Below are positions 46,900 to 58,249 of a stretch of 64,000 bases of DNA, piece after piece. The notes under the pieces were generated by a model. It did not search any database and was not told where the DNA came from. It saw only the letters and a list, made by a program, of their open reading frames with translations. The stretch's first letter is position 1. Every line of letters starts with the position of its first letter. A program made the translations under genes and the position numbers. The DNA is from Raffaelea ambrosiae (lineage: Eukaryota; Ascomycota; Sordariomycetes; Ophiostomatales; Ophiostomataceae), in contig PCDI01000001.1 of assembly GCA_002778195.1 (NCBI GenBank), positions 3,683,869 through 3,747,868 of the forward strand. Direction: 5' to 3'.

Positions 46900-47175
46900 T
46901 GTCACGGCCGGTAGGCAGACAGGTAGGCAGGGACGAGATACAGTATATTTAAGATAGCTAGTCTTCTATAGAGGTGTAGGTAAGGGTTAGGTTGTAAACG
47001 AAGACGTAGCTTAAGGAGCTACGTTTAGGAGGTAGATGCGGCTTAAAGAACTATCTACGATAGCGGTGACAAGCGGTAGTAATCTTAGGGGGAATCAGCT
47101 AAGTCTGTTAACTAATATACGAGTAGACAGACAATAAGCAAGTAGGGTGGGGCTCCGACACGGCGGTTCGTAACA
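46900..47175 (-). repeat. 5' LTR of element D
   Basis: 276 bp, TGTCACGG to GTAACA; less mutated at its ends than the partner. Confidence 0.95.
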
Positions 47176-49237
47176 AATCCCGCTTTACAACCGCCCCTAT
47201 TTTAACCCATTTCGAATGGGAAAAAAACGTAATCTCAAAAACTAACTCCTTCAACTACGTCTTCGTTAACGTTATGTTTTAATACGGTAACGACGACGTT
47301 TTACACCTTATCGCTTTTTACTCGAAAAAGCTCACCGCTACGAAATGCAACTACGAGATCTACGACAAAGAGTTACTCGCTATTATTCGCTGTTTTAAAG
47401 AGTGGCGCCCTAAGCTAAAGGGGGCTCCCTCACCTGTCAAAGTCTTAACCGACCACCGAAACCTAGAATACTTTACCTCTACGAAGCTGCTTAACCGCCG
47501 CCAAGCCCGCTGGTTCGAGTTCTTATCCCGTTTTAACTTCCAAATCCACTACCGCCTCGGAAAGCAAGGTGTTAAGCCTAACTCTCTAACACGAAAATCA
47601 GAAGATCTCCCTAAGAAGGGGGATACACGCTTCCTACACTAGAGTCAAACGGTCTTAAAACGGTAAAACCTCGCTCCAAACCTCCGATTCCACGCACTAC
47701 TCCTACCCCCTAACCTACACGACCTGTTTCGACAAGCGTACGAAGCCGACCCGATCCCTCGTCAAGCCCTAAAAGCCCTAGCCGACTCAAAGACGCACCG
47801 CCTACCCACCTTAACCCTCGCGGAGTGTACCAACCGCTACGAATACTTATATATACGAAACCGAATATACGTCTTTAACTACGACGACTTAAAAGCTAAC
47901 CTGCTTCGCCGTTATCACGACCACCCGGCCTCGGGCCACCCCGGCCGCTTTAAAACATATAAATTATTGTTCCGCGAGTACTACTAACCCGGCATAGCCC
48001 GTTACGTTGCTCGTTAGGTGAGGAAGTGCTATATTTGCCGTAGGGCCGCCCCGTTTCGAAACGGTTAAAAAGGACTTTTACACCCCCTACTTGTTTTTAA
48101 TCGAGCTTAGCGTGATATCTCTATAAACTTTATTATACACCTGCCCAAAAGCCACGGCTACGACGCTATTATAGTTATAATCGACCGGTTAATTAAAATG
48201 CGCTATTTAATCCCTTGCTACGAAACCTATAGCGTAGAGGACGCTGCTCACCTATACCTAAACCACGTCTAAAAGCTTCACGGCTTACCTACGACGATCG
48301 TGTTAAATCGAGGAACACAATTCGTTGTAGAATTCTAGCGCAGCCTTGCTCGCTTGCTGAAGATTACGCCCGCCTTGTCTATAACACACCATCTCGAGAC
48401 CGACGGCCAAACGGAAAGAATTAACTCCGTTCTAAAACAATACCTCCGCGCTTACGTGGCCTATTTGTAAGATGATTGGGACGTATGATTGCTACTAGCC
48501 GAGTTCGTTGGTAACGCTTACCACTCCGAAACTACCGGCTTATCCCCGTTGTACGCCAACTGCGGCTTTGAGCTTCGGTTGAGTTTCGAGCTCATTGAAG
48601 ACCTGCTCGACACACCGTAATCCCGAGATGCTGCTCGCTTCGCTGCTCGTATAAAGAAGATCATCGAGTTAACCCGAAACGAGATGGCCGCCGCGCAAAA
48701 CCGTTACGAAGAGCAAGCTAACCGGCACCGATAACCCCTTCGCTTATTTAAGGAAGGCGAGTACGTTTGGTTAAACGCCCGCACCCTAACTACCGCCCGC
48801 TCGACGAAGAAGTTAGATTGGAAGAACCTCGGCTCGTACCGTATTTTTAAAGTTGTTAACCCGTATACTTATAAGTTAAACCTGCTCGCCTTTATCCGGG
48901 TCTACCCCGTCTTCCACATCTCCCGCCTTCGCATAGCCGATATGTTTAACTCAGTCCTCGGTCAAACTCGCTCGCCGTCGCTGTACGTCGAGGTCGTTAG
49001 CGAGATTGAGTACGAGGTCGTTAAGGTCTTCGACTCTAAGCTTGATCGCCGAGGGCGTGAACCCCTCCGCTTAAAGTACGTGGTCCGCTGGGTCGGTTAC
49101 GAAGACCCGACCACCGAACCCGCTGAGTACCTAACGAATGTTAAGCAACTCCTAAACAACTACCACCGCCGTTACCCCGACAAGCCTGGTTCTTGACCTT
49201 CGACTTCGACGAAGCTTGGTCGTAAAGAGGGGAGTAC
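47176..49237 (+). pseudogene. Element C, RNase H-integrase-chromodomain remnant
   Basis: Resumes after insert D with APILTHFEWE-like RNase H text, then an integrase zinc-binding region (HDHPASGHPGR near 47921), the D-D-E core (ETDGQTERIN near 48391) and a C-terminal chromodomain. Stops are less frequent than in the 5' half. Confidence 0.78.
48942..49196 (+). pseudogene. Chromodomain of element C integrase
   Basis: An 84-codon open stretch ends the integrase. EYEVVKVFDSKLDRRGR, RLKYVVRWVGYED and the acidic TTEPAEYL with a final Y-H-R-R-Y-P block match a chromodomain, the module that steers chromoviruses to heterochromatin. It has no internal stop although the rest of the polyprotein is broken. 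It is a fragment, not a free gene. Confidence 0.8.
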
Positions 49238-49513
49238 TGTTACGAACCGCCGTGCCGGAGCCCCACCCTGCTTGCTTATTGTCTGTCTGTTCGTATGCTA
49301 GTTGGCAGACCTAGTTGATCCCCCTTGAGATTATTGCCGCTTGTTACCGCTATCGTAGATAGTTCTTTGAGCCGTATCTGCCTCCTGAACGTAGCTCTTT
49401 GAGCTACGTCTTCGTTTACAACCTGACCCCTACCTGCACCTCTGTAGAAGACTAGCTATCCTAAATATACTGCATCTCGTCCCTGCTTACCTGTCTGCCT
49501 GCCGGCCGTGACA
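49238..49513 (+). repeat. 3' LTR of element C
   Basis: 276 bp; among the least mutated copies, still rich in TG words. The inner inverted repeat ACGTAGCTC/GAGCTACGT is nearly intact. Confidence 0.95.
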
Positions 49514-52500
49514 GTAAGTATTTTACTAAATACGAGAAGAATTTACTCGCGCTCTTTTACTAAAGCACTTTAACTTAACGCGCCGTTTACGCTTTAAAAT
49601 CGATGTATTAAAATTCGTAAAAACGGGGATTTTATCTTAGTTAAACGACGAAGGTCGTTAACACTTTATCGTATTTTAGTCTCGAAAATAAAACGAGTTA
49701 AAGCTGTAATATAATACTTTTAATTAAGAAATAATAGTAATTATAAATTCCTTTAAATACTAACGTTAATACTTAAAAAGTAGTCGATATAAAATCGAGG
49801 TTTTATTAAACTATATTAACTTACGTACATTTATATAATAAGAGAAGTTAAACGAGAAGTAGGCTAAGTGGTGTATATATTTCACCCTTTTTAATTTTAA
49901 AATTAAACATTGGGTTAAAAAAACCAATCCCGTTAATAGCCCTTTTCGAAGACCGAACTATTAAAAAAAATCGAATAAAAAAAAAGAGTTAAAGCTACTT
50001 TTTAACCTCGAATCGCGGTTAGTGTTCGTAAAATAAGTGTTAGTCTCGTATACTTATTTTAATCGCGTTAAGATTGAAACGGTTACGGTTTAAAAAAAGC
50101 TATCGCTTAATACGACTTATATTAACTATGTTAAAATAACACTTTAAACGAGTAGAAAGTACGAAAACCCCTTCGTTTAAATTTAATGAATTTAAACTTA
50201 TTATTTAAATACTTTTTAATAATAACCTCGGAGCGGGCTACCGTTAAAGTTATAACGACGACTTTATCCTTTTTTTAAATAGCTAGTTTTTTCGAGGTTA
50301 TACTAAGCCGTATTAAAAAAGAAGAATTCGTTAACATTAAATGTAAATACGTTATTAATAAAGTTGTTTTAAGCTTTATAAACAAATAACGAGAAGATTT
50401 AATAGTTAAAAGCTTAAATCGAAACGATTACGACCACCTTTAAATACTAAAGCGTAGGGTTAAAGGGATTACTATGATTTAAAAATCGTATTTACGTTTT
50501 AAAAGAAAAAGTGGTAAAAAAGGAGATTTTTTAAACATATTATAATAACCCTTTAACGAAACACTTTGGAAAGACTTATATAAAAGAGTTAATAAAAAGA
50601 AAATTCTTTTAAAAGTATATAAATGCATATATTTACGAATACGTTAATAGTTGCTTAACGTGTACGCGAAGAGTAGTACCGCGGTATAAATCGTACGATT
50701 AATTATAAACACTCTTTATTTTACGAAAACCGTAATAAGAAATTTTTATAAATTTCGTAACGAAACTATTAAAAATCTACTATAAAGAATAAAACGTAAA
50801 TACGATTTTAGTAATCGTAAACAAGCTTATGAAGATAATAAAGTTCTTTTTCGTAAAAACGACGATAATGTCGAACCAGTTAATAGAGGTTTTATATATA
50901 AAAATCGAAATAAAATTCGGTATATTATACGGTATTATTTCGGACCGAGAGAGCGTTTTTATTAGTGCGTATTAAATAGCGCTTTACGCGAAGCTTTTAA
51001 TTAAAAAGCGCTTTTTTATAACGTTTTACTCGTAGATTGATAGTTAAACCGAGAGAATGAATTAAACGTTAAAACACTATTTATATATATTTATAAACGA
51101 GTTTTAAACGAACTAAGTTAAGCTTTTACTAACGGCGAAGTACGTATATAATAACGCGGTTAACGTTATAACTAGCGATACGTTATTTTATCTTTTTATA
51201 AAATATTATTTAAAGATGTATATACGAATCGAGGACGACTTTATAAAAGAAGGAGTACTTATAGTCGTAGTAAGACTAAAAAAGTTAAATAAAGTGCGAG
51301 TTTTTATAATAAAACATTAAAAGAAAGTATAAAAAGCTTAAGTAAAATATTATAATTATCATTATTAACTTTAAAAATACTACGTGAAAAACTTAGTGTA
51401 ACTATTAATACGAAACTTTAAGTTAAAAGTGTTTTATAAAAAGATAAATCCCCGCTTCCTTAACTCGTTTATAATCTTAACTAAAGTCGAATCGTAAATA
51501 TATCGTATAACACTCTTTAACTAATATAATTAACTTTATAACGTGTTTTTAATAACTTTATTAAAGCTTTAAAAGGGAAACCGCGAAACGTAACCGACTT
51601 TTTAAACCCTATCATTAAAAAAAAAATTAAACGAATAAAAAGTAAAAAAGGTGCGAAATACCCGAGTAAAGAACGAAAAGCGTTTCTTCTTCGTTTAATA
51701 AACGAAATAGCTCGTAAAGTATAACTAATGAGTGTTAAAAGACGATATAAAACACGCGTAAAAACTAGTTATAAGGTTTTAAGCTTAAAAAGTAGTAAAG
51801 AAAAAACGAAAAGTAAAATAAATTATTTTTAAGAATAAAGCGGTTTATAAGCGGAACTGCGGCGGTATATTAGCTATAAGTTAAGAAAATATAAAGATTT
51901 TAAACGTATTAAAGCGGTGTAAGAGCGGTTTAAAAGGCGTACGAAAATAATAAATAAAAAAAACCACTTTACGACGATTAAAGCTTAAAAGCGGTACGAT
52001 AAAAGCGTGTAAATAAAGAAGATAGTTTAACGTTTAAATATTAAGATTTAAAAGGTTTATTTAAACGTTAATAGCGTTCGTAGCTTAGCGCGTAGTTACG
52101 AAAGCGGCTCGAAGCCGCTTTAAGAGTTAAAAGCGCGTAGCTTGTTAATAATTATGTTATTAATCTTCGGCGGTTAAAAATAAAATTTAACGCGAAGCGT
52201 TAACGGGGCGTCGTTGTAAAAAGAGATAACGCGAGGAGAGTACGTATTAATATATGTTTGATATTAGTATAAACGATCGTAACGATTTATAAAACGCGGG
52301 CGCGGGCTATTTACGTAACGTAGTTAGCTTACTTTTAAATAGAAGTTAATAAAGCTTAAAGACGATTCGATGATAAAGCGAGTGAGGAGCTTACGAGATC
52401 GTGTATAATAGTTTTTTAAAATAATTCGAAGCGTAATAAGTGTTAAGTAAATAAAAAGAGTACGCGGGTTACGAAGTACGTAGCCGCGTTAGTTAACGTA

Positions 52501-52670
52501 CGCGAGAGAGCTTTAAGCTTAACGTCGTTGAGTAGGTGGGTTTAAAAGGGCGCGAAGAGCGTATTAAAAGCGCGTAAAAACTTAATCGTATGGTTTATAT
52601 TATCGCGGATTAATTTAAAAACTTATATAAAAGAGTTAATAGCGCGTCGACGATGAAACGAAGGGAGTTT
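49514..52670 (+). pseudogene. Element A, RNase H / integrase remnant
   Basis: Continues the interrupted element A after insert C. KYEKNLLALF near 49525 fits the RNase H start, and ISDRESVF near 50940 with a following T-E-R-M-N block fits the integrase core. The last ~900 bp (51750-52670) have no recognisable domain. All frames carry RIP stops. Confidence 0.65.
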
Positions 52671-52946
52671 TGTCACGGACCGCCGTGCCGAAGCCCCACC
52701 CTACTTGCTTATTATCTATTTACTCGTATACTAGCTAACAAACCTAGCTAATCCCCCCTAAGATTACTACCGCTTATTACCGCTATCGTAAATAGTTCTT
52801 TAAGCCGCATCTGCTTCCTAAACGTAACTCCTTAAGCTACGTCTTCGTTTACAACCTAACCCCTACCTACACCTCTATAGAAAACTAGCTATCCTAAATA
52901 TACTACATCTCGTCTCTGCTTACCTGTCTACCTACCGGCCGTAACA
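52671..52946 (+). repeat. 5' LTR of element E
   Basis: 276 bp, TGTCACGG...GTAACA. Confidence 0.95.
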
Positions 52947-52978
52947 TTACGTAGCTCTTTCCCATAAGTGCCGACGAG

Positions 52979-55900
52979 ATGCTTACAATCCCGGAACCCC
53001 CTACCATGCCCTCCGACCCGGAAGACTTCGTTAATTCGATAGCCGCCGATCTTAGGGCTTGGATAGCTTACTTCTAAGCCACTTACGAACTTCTTCGCTA
53101 GCAAGACGAAGAATTAACTACCGCCCGCACCGAACTTATCGCCGCTAATAGCCGCCTCGAGGAGAGCCGCTACTCTATTAAAGGCTTAACTAAGTAACTA
53201 CTCGACGCGCGTATAAACCTCGAGCACCTCCGCCGTTTATAAGCCCCGACTATACCTACCCCTTCGTTTACTTCCCCCCTGCCCTCGTTCACTAACGTTA
53301 GCGAAGGTCGAACTTTGGCACCGCATCCTCCGACTCCTCTCGAACCTCCCTCGACCACCCGCTCTAAAAAGCTACCCGACCTTAATAAGTTCGACGGTAC
53401 TCGCTCGGACCTTCGCCGCTTCAAACAAGCCGTACGAGATAAACTAACTGTTAACGTTAATCGCTTCCTTACTCTCGTTTCTCGCTTAGTTTATATAACG
53501 GGTTGTTTAATAAGCGCGGCTTACGCGTAAATTTTCTCGTACTATTGAAACGATTACGAGGTACTCCGCGACTATTATAATATTTTGGAAATCCTTAATT
53601 AAGCGTTTAGAAACCCCGACCTAATCTAAAATTCCCGTTAGAAACTGCTCCACTACCGTTAAACGAATAAAGACTTTAATACTTTCTTTATTAAATTCTA
53701 ACGGCTTGTTATAAAAGCTGAAATACTCGACGAATAACTTCGAACCATTTTAAAAGATGTTATTTCTCGTGAGTTATACTAACACTGGATTTATACTAAT
53801 GCTTTTATATTAGACTATTACGGCTTTATAACGTTACTATAATCTTTAAACAATCACCGCCTTCGCTTAAACGCTCGAAGCTCCTTCCAACGCCCCCTCG
53901 CCGCGAACACCGCCCCTACTCGTACTCCCCAAGCGCTTATTACGACGCTAACTCCCTCGCTCCTTACCCCGTTCGTTAAAAAGCCTAACGCCGCTCCGCT
54001 TCCCAACCCGATGAACTTGTTTCACTAACGCCGCGACACCACCCGCTAAGACCGTGGCGAGTGTTATCGTTACGGGTTGAAAGATTATTTTATAGCCGCT
54101 TACTCGTACCCTAACACCCGCGACCCCCGCGCGCTTAGCCTTCGTAACGCCGGCGTTTTTAACCCTACCGCCTCGTTTCAACACTCCTCTAACGGCTGTC
54201 GTCACCACTCGCGTGGCCGCCGCTCCCGCCGCTCTTCCAACTCTCGTTTCCCTTAACAACTGTTAGAGGAAGGGGTGCGCTTAGACTAAGTCGTGTGTTA
54301 GGCCCGCTTCTTAACGCACTTTATACCGTCGTTTGAATCTCTTTAACCGCTGTTTATAAACTTTTTATCGAGGAAAAATATAATTAACGCTTTAATTTAA
54401 TAATCTTACCCGCCGAGCTAATAGCGAAGGACCAGCCTGCCTTCTTAACGTATGCTTTAACCGACTATAGCGTTAAAAGAAAAGCCTTTATCGACGCCGA
54501 CTAAGCCTCTCGCTATCACTTGCCCTTACACCGTTTACGTAACCCGTTCGATATCGAAGTGTTTGATGAGAGAGCTACTAAAGCTAGTAAGTGCGAGTAC
54601 TACGTACGCGCCGGTTTGAAAATCAAAGACTATTATTAAAAGAACGTTTTGTTTTTCGTTACTTAACTAACGCACTATTTTATCGTGTTAAAAATGCTTT
54701 AGTTAAAGTAATACAACTCGACTATTCGCTTCGTTAAACACTCAATCACTTTTGATAGCGAGTACTGCCGCACTAACTATAATGTTTCGTCTTACCTTGA
54801 GAAAGTCCGCGTCTTACACACTGTTTCAAAGAAAAGCCGCTTAATACATTAAGACCAACGCTCGTTAGCCCTTCGCTATATAAACATCGCTTCGATTTTG
54901 AAGGAAGGGGCTACCGCTTACGCTCGTCGGAAATCCTGCCGGTTTTACACTATTACCTTAAACACTTTAGACCAACTTTTAAGCGCTTCGAAAGCCGGAC
55001 CGCCACCCCTTGTTTTACCGCCGGAGATTGCCGACTTCGTCGACGTCTTCTTCCCTTAAGAAGCTAATAAGCTGCTTTCGCATCGCTCGATGGACCACTA
55101 TATTGCGTTAAAAGAGGGCGCTGTGTTGCCGTACGGCCCTCTTTACTTCATGTCGCGGGAAGAGCTCCGCGCGCTACGAGAATGGTTGGATGAGAATCTT
55201 TAAAAAGGATTTATTCGGCCGAGTTCGTCCTTTGTCGCCTCCCTTGTCCTGTTTGTGAAGAAGAGCGACGATAGCTTACGCTTTTGCGTCGACTATCGCG
55301 CTTTGAACGCTGTTACTATTAAAGACCGATACTCGCTACCTTTAATTAGGAAGACCTTGAATAACCTGTTCGGGATAAGATACTATAAATACTTAAACGC
55401 ATTTCGCACTCGATTTAACCTGTTTAAGAGCTTAGTTATGCTATTCGGGCTCACCGGCGCTTCGTTAACCTTTTAACGTTATATCAACGCCTCTTTACGA
55501 AAACTCTTAAACTTAATCTACACTATATACCTAAATAACATCTTAATCTATAGCCGGACCCGTAAAGAATATACGAAACATGTCCGCGCCGTCTTAACAC
55601 GTTTACGCGAGGCTAGCTTATACGCCAAAGCCTCTAAATGCGAATTTTACTATACCGAAACTAAATTCCTAGGCCTGATCATCGGCCGCGATAGTATTCG
55701 TATGGACCCAGCTAAAACACAGACGATTCGAGACTGGCTCGCCCCAACCTGCTTAACCGACGTTCAAGCCTTCTTAAGCTTTATTAACTTTTACCGCCGC
55801 TTCATCGCCGACTTCTTTAAAATCACTACACCGTTAACCCGCCTAACTAAAAAAAATACTCCCTTCGCGTGGGATACCGCTTACTCCAACGCATTCGAAC

Positions 55901-57968
55901 TGTTAAAATCCCGCTTTGCAACCGCCCCTGTTTTAGCCCATTTCGAATGGGAAAAGGACGTGATCTTAAAGACTGACTCCTTCGACTACGTCTCCGCTAG
56001 CGTTATGTCCCAATACGGTGACGACGGCGTCCTACACCCTGTCGCTTTTTACTCGAAAAAGCTCACCGCTACGAAATGCAACTACGAGATCTACGACAAA
56101 GAGTTGCTCGCTATTATTCGCTGTTTTGAAGAGTGGCGCTTTAAGCTGGAGGGGGCTCCCTCACCTGTTAAAGTTTTAACCGACCACCGAAACTTAGAAT
56201 ACTTTACTTCTACGAAGCTGTTTAACCGCCGTTAAGCCCGCTAGTCCGAGTTCTTATCCCGCTTCAACTTCCAAATCCACTACCGCTTCGAAAAGCAAGG
56301 TGTTAAACCTAACTCCTTAATACGAAGATTAGGAGATCTTCCTAAAGAGGGGGATATACGCTTTTTATACTAAAGTTAGACGGTTTTAAAACGGCAAAAC
56401 CTCGCTCTAAACCTCCGATTCTACGCACTACTCTTGCTTTTTAACTTATACGACTTGTTTCGATAAGCGTACGAAGCCGACTCGATCCCTTGTTAAGCCC
56501 TAAAAGCTTTAGCCGACTTAAAGACGCACCGCTTATTCACCCTAACCCTCGCGGAGTGTACCAACCGCCACGAATACTTATACGTACGAGACCGGATGTA
56601 CGTTTTTAACTACGACGACTTAAAAGCTAACTTGCTTCGCCGTTATCACGACCACCCGGCCTTAAGCCACTTTAGCCGCTTTAAAATATATGAATTATTG
56701 TCCCGCGAGTACTATTGGCCCGGCATGGCCCGCTACGTTACTCGTTAAGTGAGGAAGTGTTATACCTACCGTAGGGCCGCCCCGTTTCAAGACGATTAAA
56801 AAGGACTTTTACACTTTTTACTCGTTTTTAATCGAGCTTAACGTGATATCTTTATAAACTTTATTACATACTTGCTTAAAAGCTATGACTACGACGTTAT
56901 TATGGTTGTGGTCGATCGGTTGATTAAAATACGCCACTTAATCCCTTATTACGAAACCTATAGCGCAAAGAACGCTACTCACCTATACCTAAACCACGTC
57001 TAAAAGCTTCACGGCCTGCTTACGACGATCGTGTTAAACCGAGGAATACAATTCGCTATAAAATTCTAGCGTAGCCTTACTCGCTTACTAAAGATTACGC
57101 TCGCCTTATTTATAACACACCATTCCGAAACCGACGGCCAAACGAAAAGAATTAACTTCGTTTTAAAATAATACCTCCGCGCTTACGTAGCTTACTTATA
57201 AGATGATTAAAACGTATAGTTACCGTTAACCGAGTTCGTTAGTAACGCTTACTACTTCGAAACTACCGGCTTATTCCCGTTTTACGCTAACTACGGCTTC
57301 GAGCCCCGGTTAAATTTCGAGCCCATCGAAGACCTGCTCGATACACCGTAATCCCGAAATGCTGCCCGCTTCGCTACCCGCATAAAGAAGATCACCGAGT
57401 TAACCCGAAACGAGATAGCCGTCGCGTAAAACCGCTACGAAGAGTAAGCCAACCGACACCAACAGCCCCCTCGCTTATTTAAAGAAGGCGAGTACGTCTG
57501 GTTAAACGCCCGCACCCTGACTACCGCCCGCCCGACGAAGAAGTTAAACTAGAAGAACCTCGGCCCGTACCGTATTTCTAAGGTTGTTAGCTCGTATACT
57601 TACAAGTTAAACCTGCTCGCCTTTATCCGAGTCCACCCCGTCTTCCACGTCTCCCGCCTCCGCATAGCCGACATGTCTAACCCAGTCCCCGATCAAACTC
57701 GCCCGCCGCCGCCGCACGTCGAGGTCGCTAGCGAGACTGAGTACGAGGTCGCTAAGGTCTTTAACTCCAAGCTCGATCGTCGAGGGCGTGGACCCCCCCG
57801 CTTAAAGTACGTGGTCCGCTGGGTCGGTTACGAAAACCCAACCACCGAACCCGTTAAGTACCTAACGAATACTAAGCAACTCTTAGACAACTACCACCGC
57901 CGTTACCCCGACAAGCCTGGTCCCTAACCTTCGACCTCGACGAAGCTCGGTCGTAAGAAGGGGAGTAC
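52979..57968 (+). pseudogene. Element E, gag-pol remnant with RT deletion
   Basis: Gag (FDGTRSDLRRFKQAVRDK near 53389), RT (LRFCVDYRALN near 55273), RNase H in the longest surviving frame (55702-56235, 177 codons, with the block DVILKTDSFDYVSASVMS holding an RNase H Asp), integrase core (56.6-57.4 kb) and chromodomain (57673-57927). A 54-bp in-frame deletion at 55387 removes the motif A stretch with the first RT catalytic Asp. RIP stops break the rest. Confidence 0.8.
57673..57927 (+). pseudogene. Chromodomain of element E integrase
   Basis: 84-codon open stretch equivalent to that in element C: EYEVAKVFNSKLDRRGRG, RLKYVVRWVGYEN, Y-H-R-R-Y-P ending. Stop-free, apart from the natural stop. 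Confidence 0.8.
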
Positions 57969-58244
57969 TATCACGAACCGCCGTGCCGAAGCCCCACCCT
58001 GCTTGCTTATTGTCTGTTTACTCGTATGCTAGCTGGCAGACCTAGCTGATCCCCCCTGAGATTACTGCCGCTTGTCACCGCTATCGTAGATAGTTTTTTG
58101 AGCCGCATCTGCCTCCTGAACGTAGCTCCTTGAGCTACGTCTTCGTTTACAACCTGACCCCTACCTGCACCTCTGTAGAAGACTAGCTATCCTAAATATA
58201 CTGCATCTCGTCCCTGCCTACCTGTCTGCCTGCCGGCCGTGACA
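57969..58244 (+). repeat. 3' LTR of element E
   Basis: 276 bp. The inverted repeat ACGTAGCTC-CTT-GAGCTACGT lies intact at 58120-58140. Confidence 0.95.
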
Positions 58245-58249
58245 AGTTT

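Larger units (their letters stand above)
41548..47175 (-). mobile_element. Element D: inverted same-family copy inserted in C
   Basis: 5628 bp, identical in length to element C, with 276-bp LTRs (41548-41823, 46900-47175) in inverse orientation. TSD is aatct / aatcc (41543-41547, 47176-47180), one C-to-T apart. Element E shows the empty site (aaatcccgctttgca near 55905) with a single copy of aatcc, which confirms the insertion point. The minus-strand order is gag (ATG at 46867), RT (44.7-43.9 kb), integrase, chromodomain near 42.1 kb, purine tract at 41824-41838. Confidence 0.94.
38253..49513 (+). mobile_element. Element C: chromovirus-type Ty3/Gypsy retrotransposon inserted in A
   Basis: LTRs of 276 bp (38253-38528, 49238-49513), ends TGTTAC...ACA, perfect TSD gtaag (38248-38252, 49514-49518). 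It spans 11261 bp but contains element D; without D and its TSD it is exactly 5628 bp. Coding order on the plus strand is gag, protease, RT, RNase H, integrase, chromodomain. A purine tract (aaagaggggag, about 49224-49234) precedes the right LTR. D interrupts it in the RNase H region. Confidence 0.95.
52671..58244 (+). mobile_element. Element E: third copy of the C/D family, inserted in A
   Basis: 5574 bp, LTRs of 276 bp (52671-52946, 57969-58244), perfect TSD agttt (52666-52670, 58245-58249). It is 54 bp shorter than C and D, fully accounted for by one deletion in RT at about 55387. Coding direction is plus, gag from ATG 52979, purine tract agaaggggag (about 57954-57963) before the 3' LTR. 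Confidence 0.95.

Noticed and set aside
45557..46957. Plus-strand frames of 70-100 codons rich in Arg/Gly/Val in element D
   Set aside because: Antisense of the gag region of element D; mirror frames appear antisense to gag in C and E.
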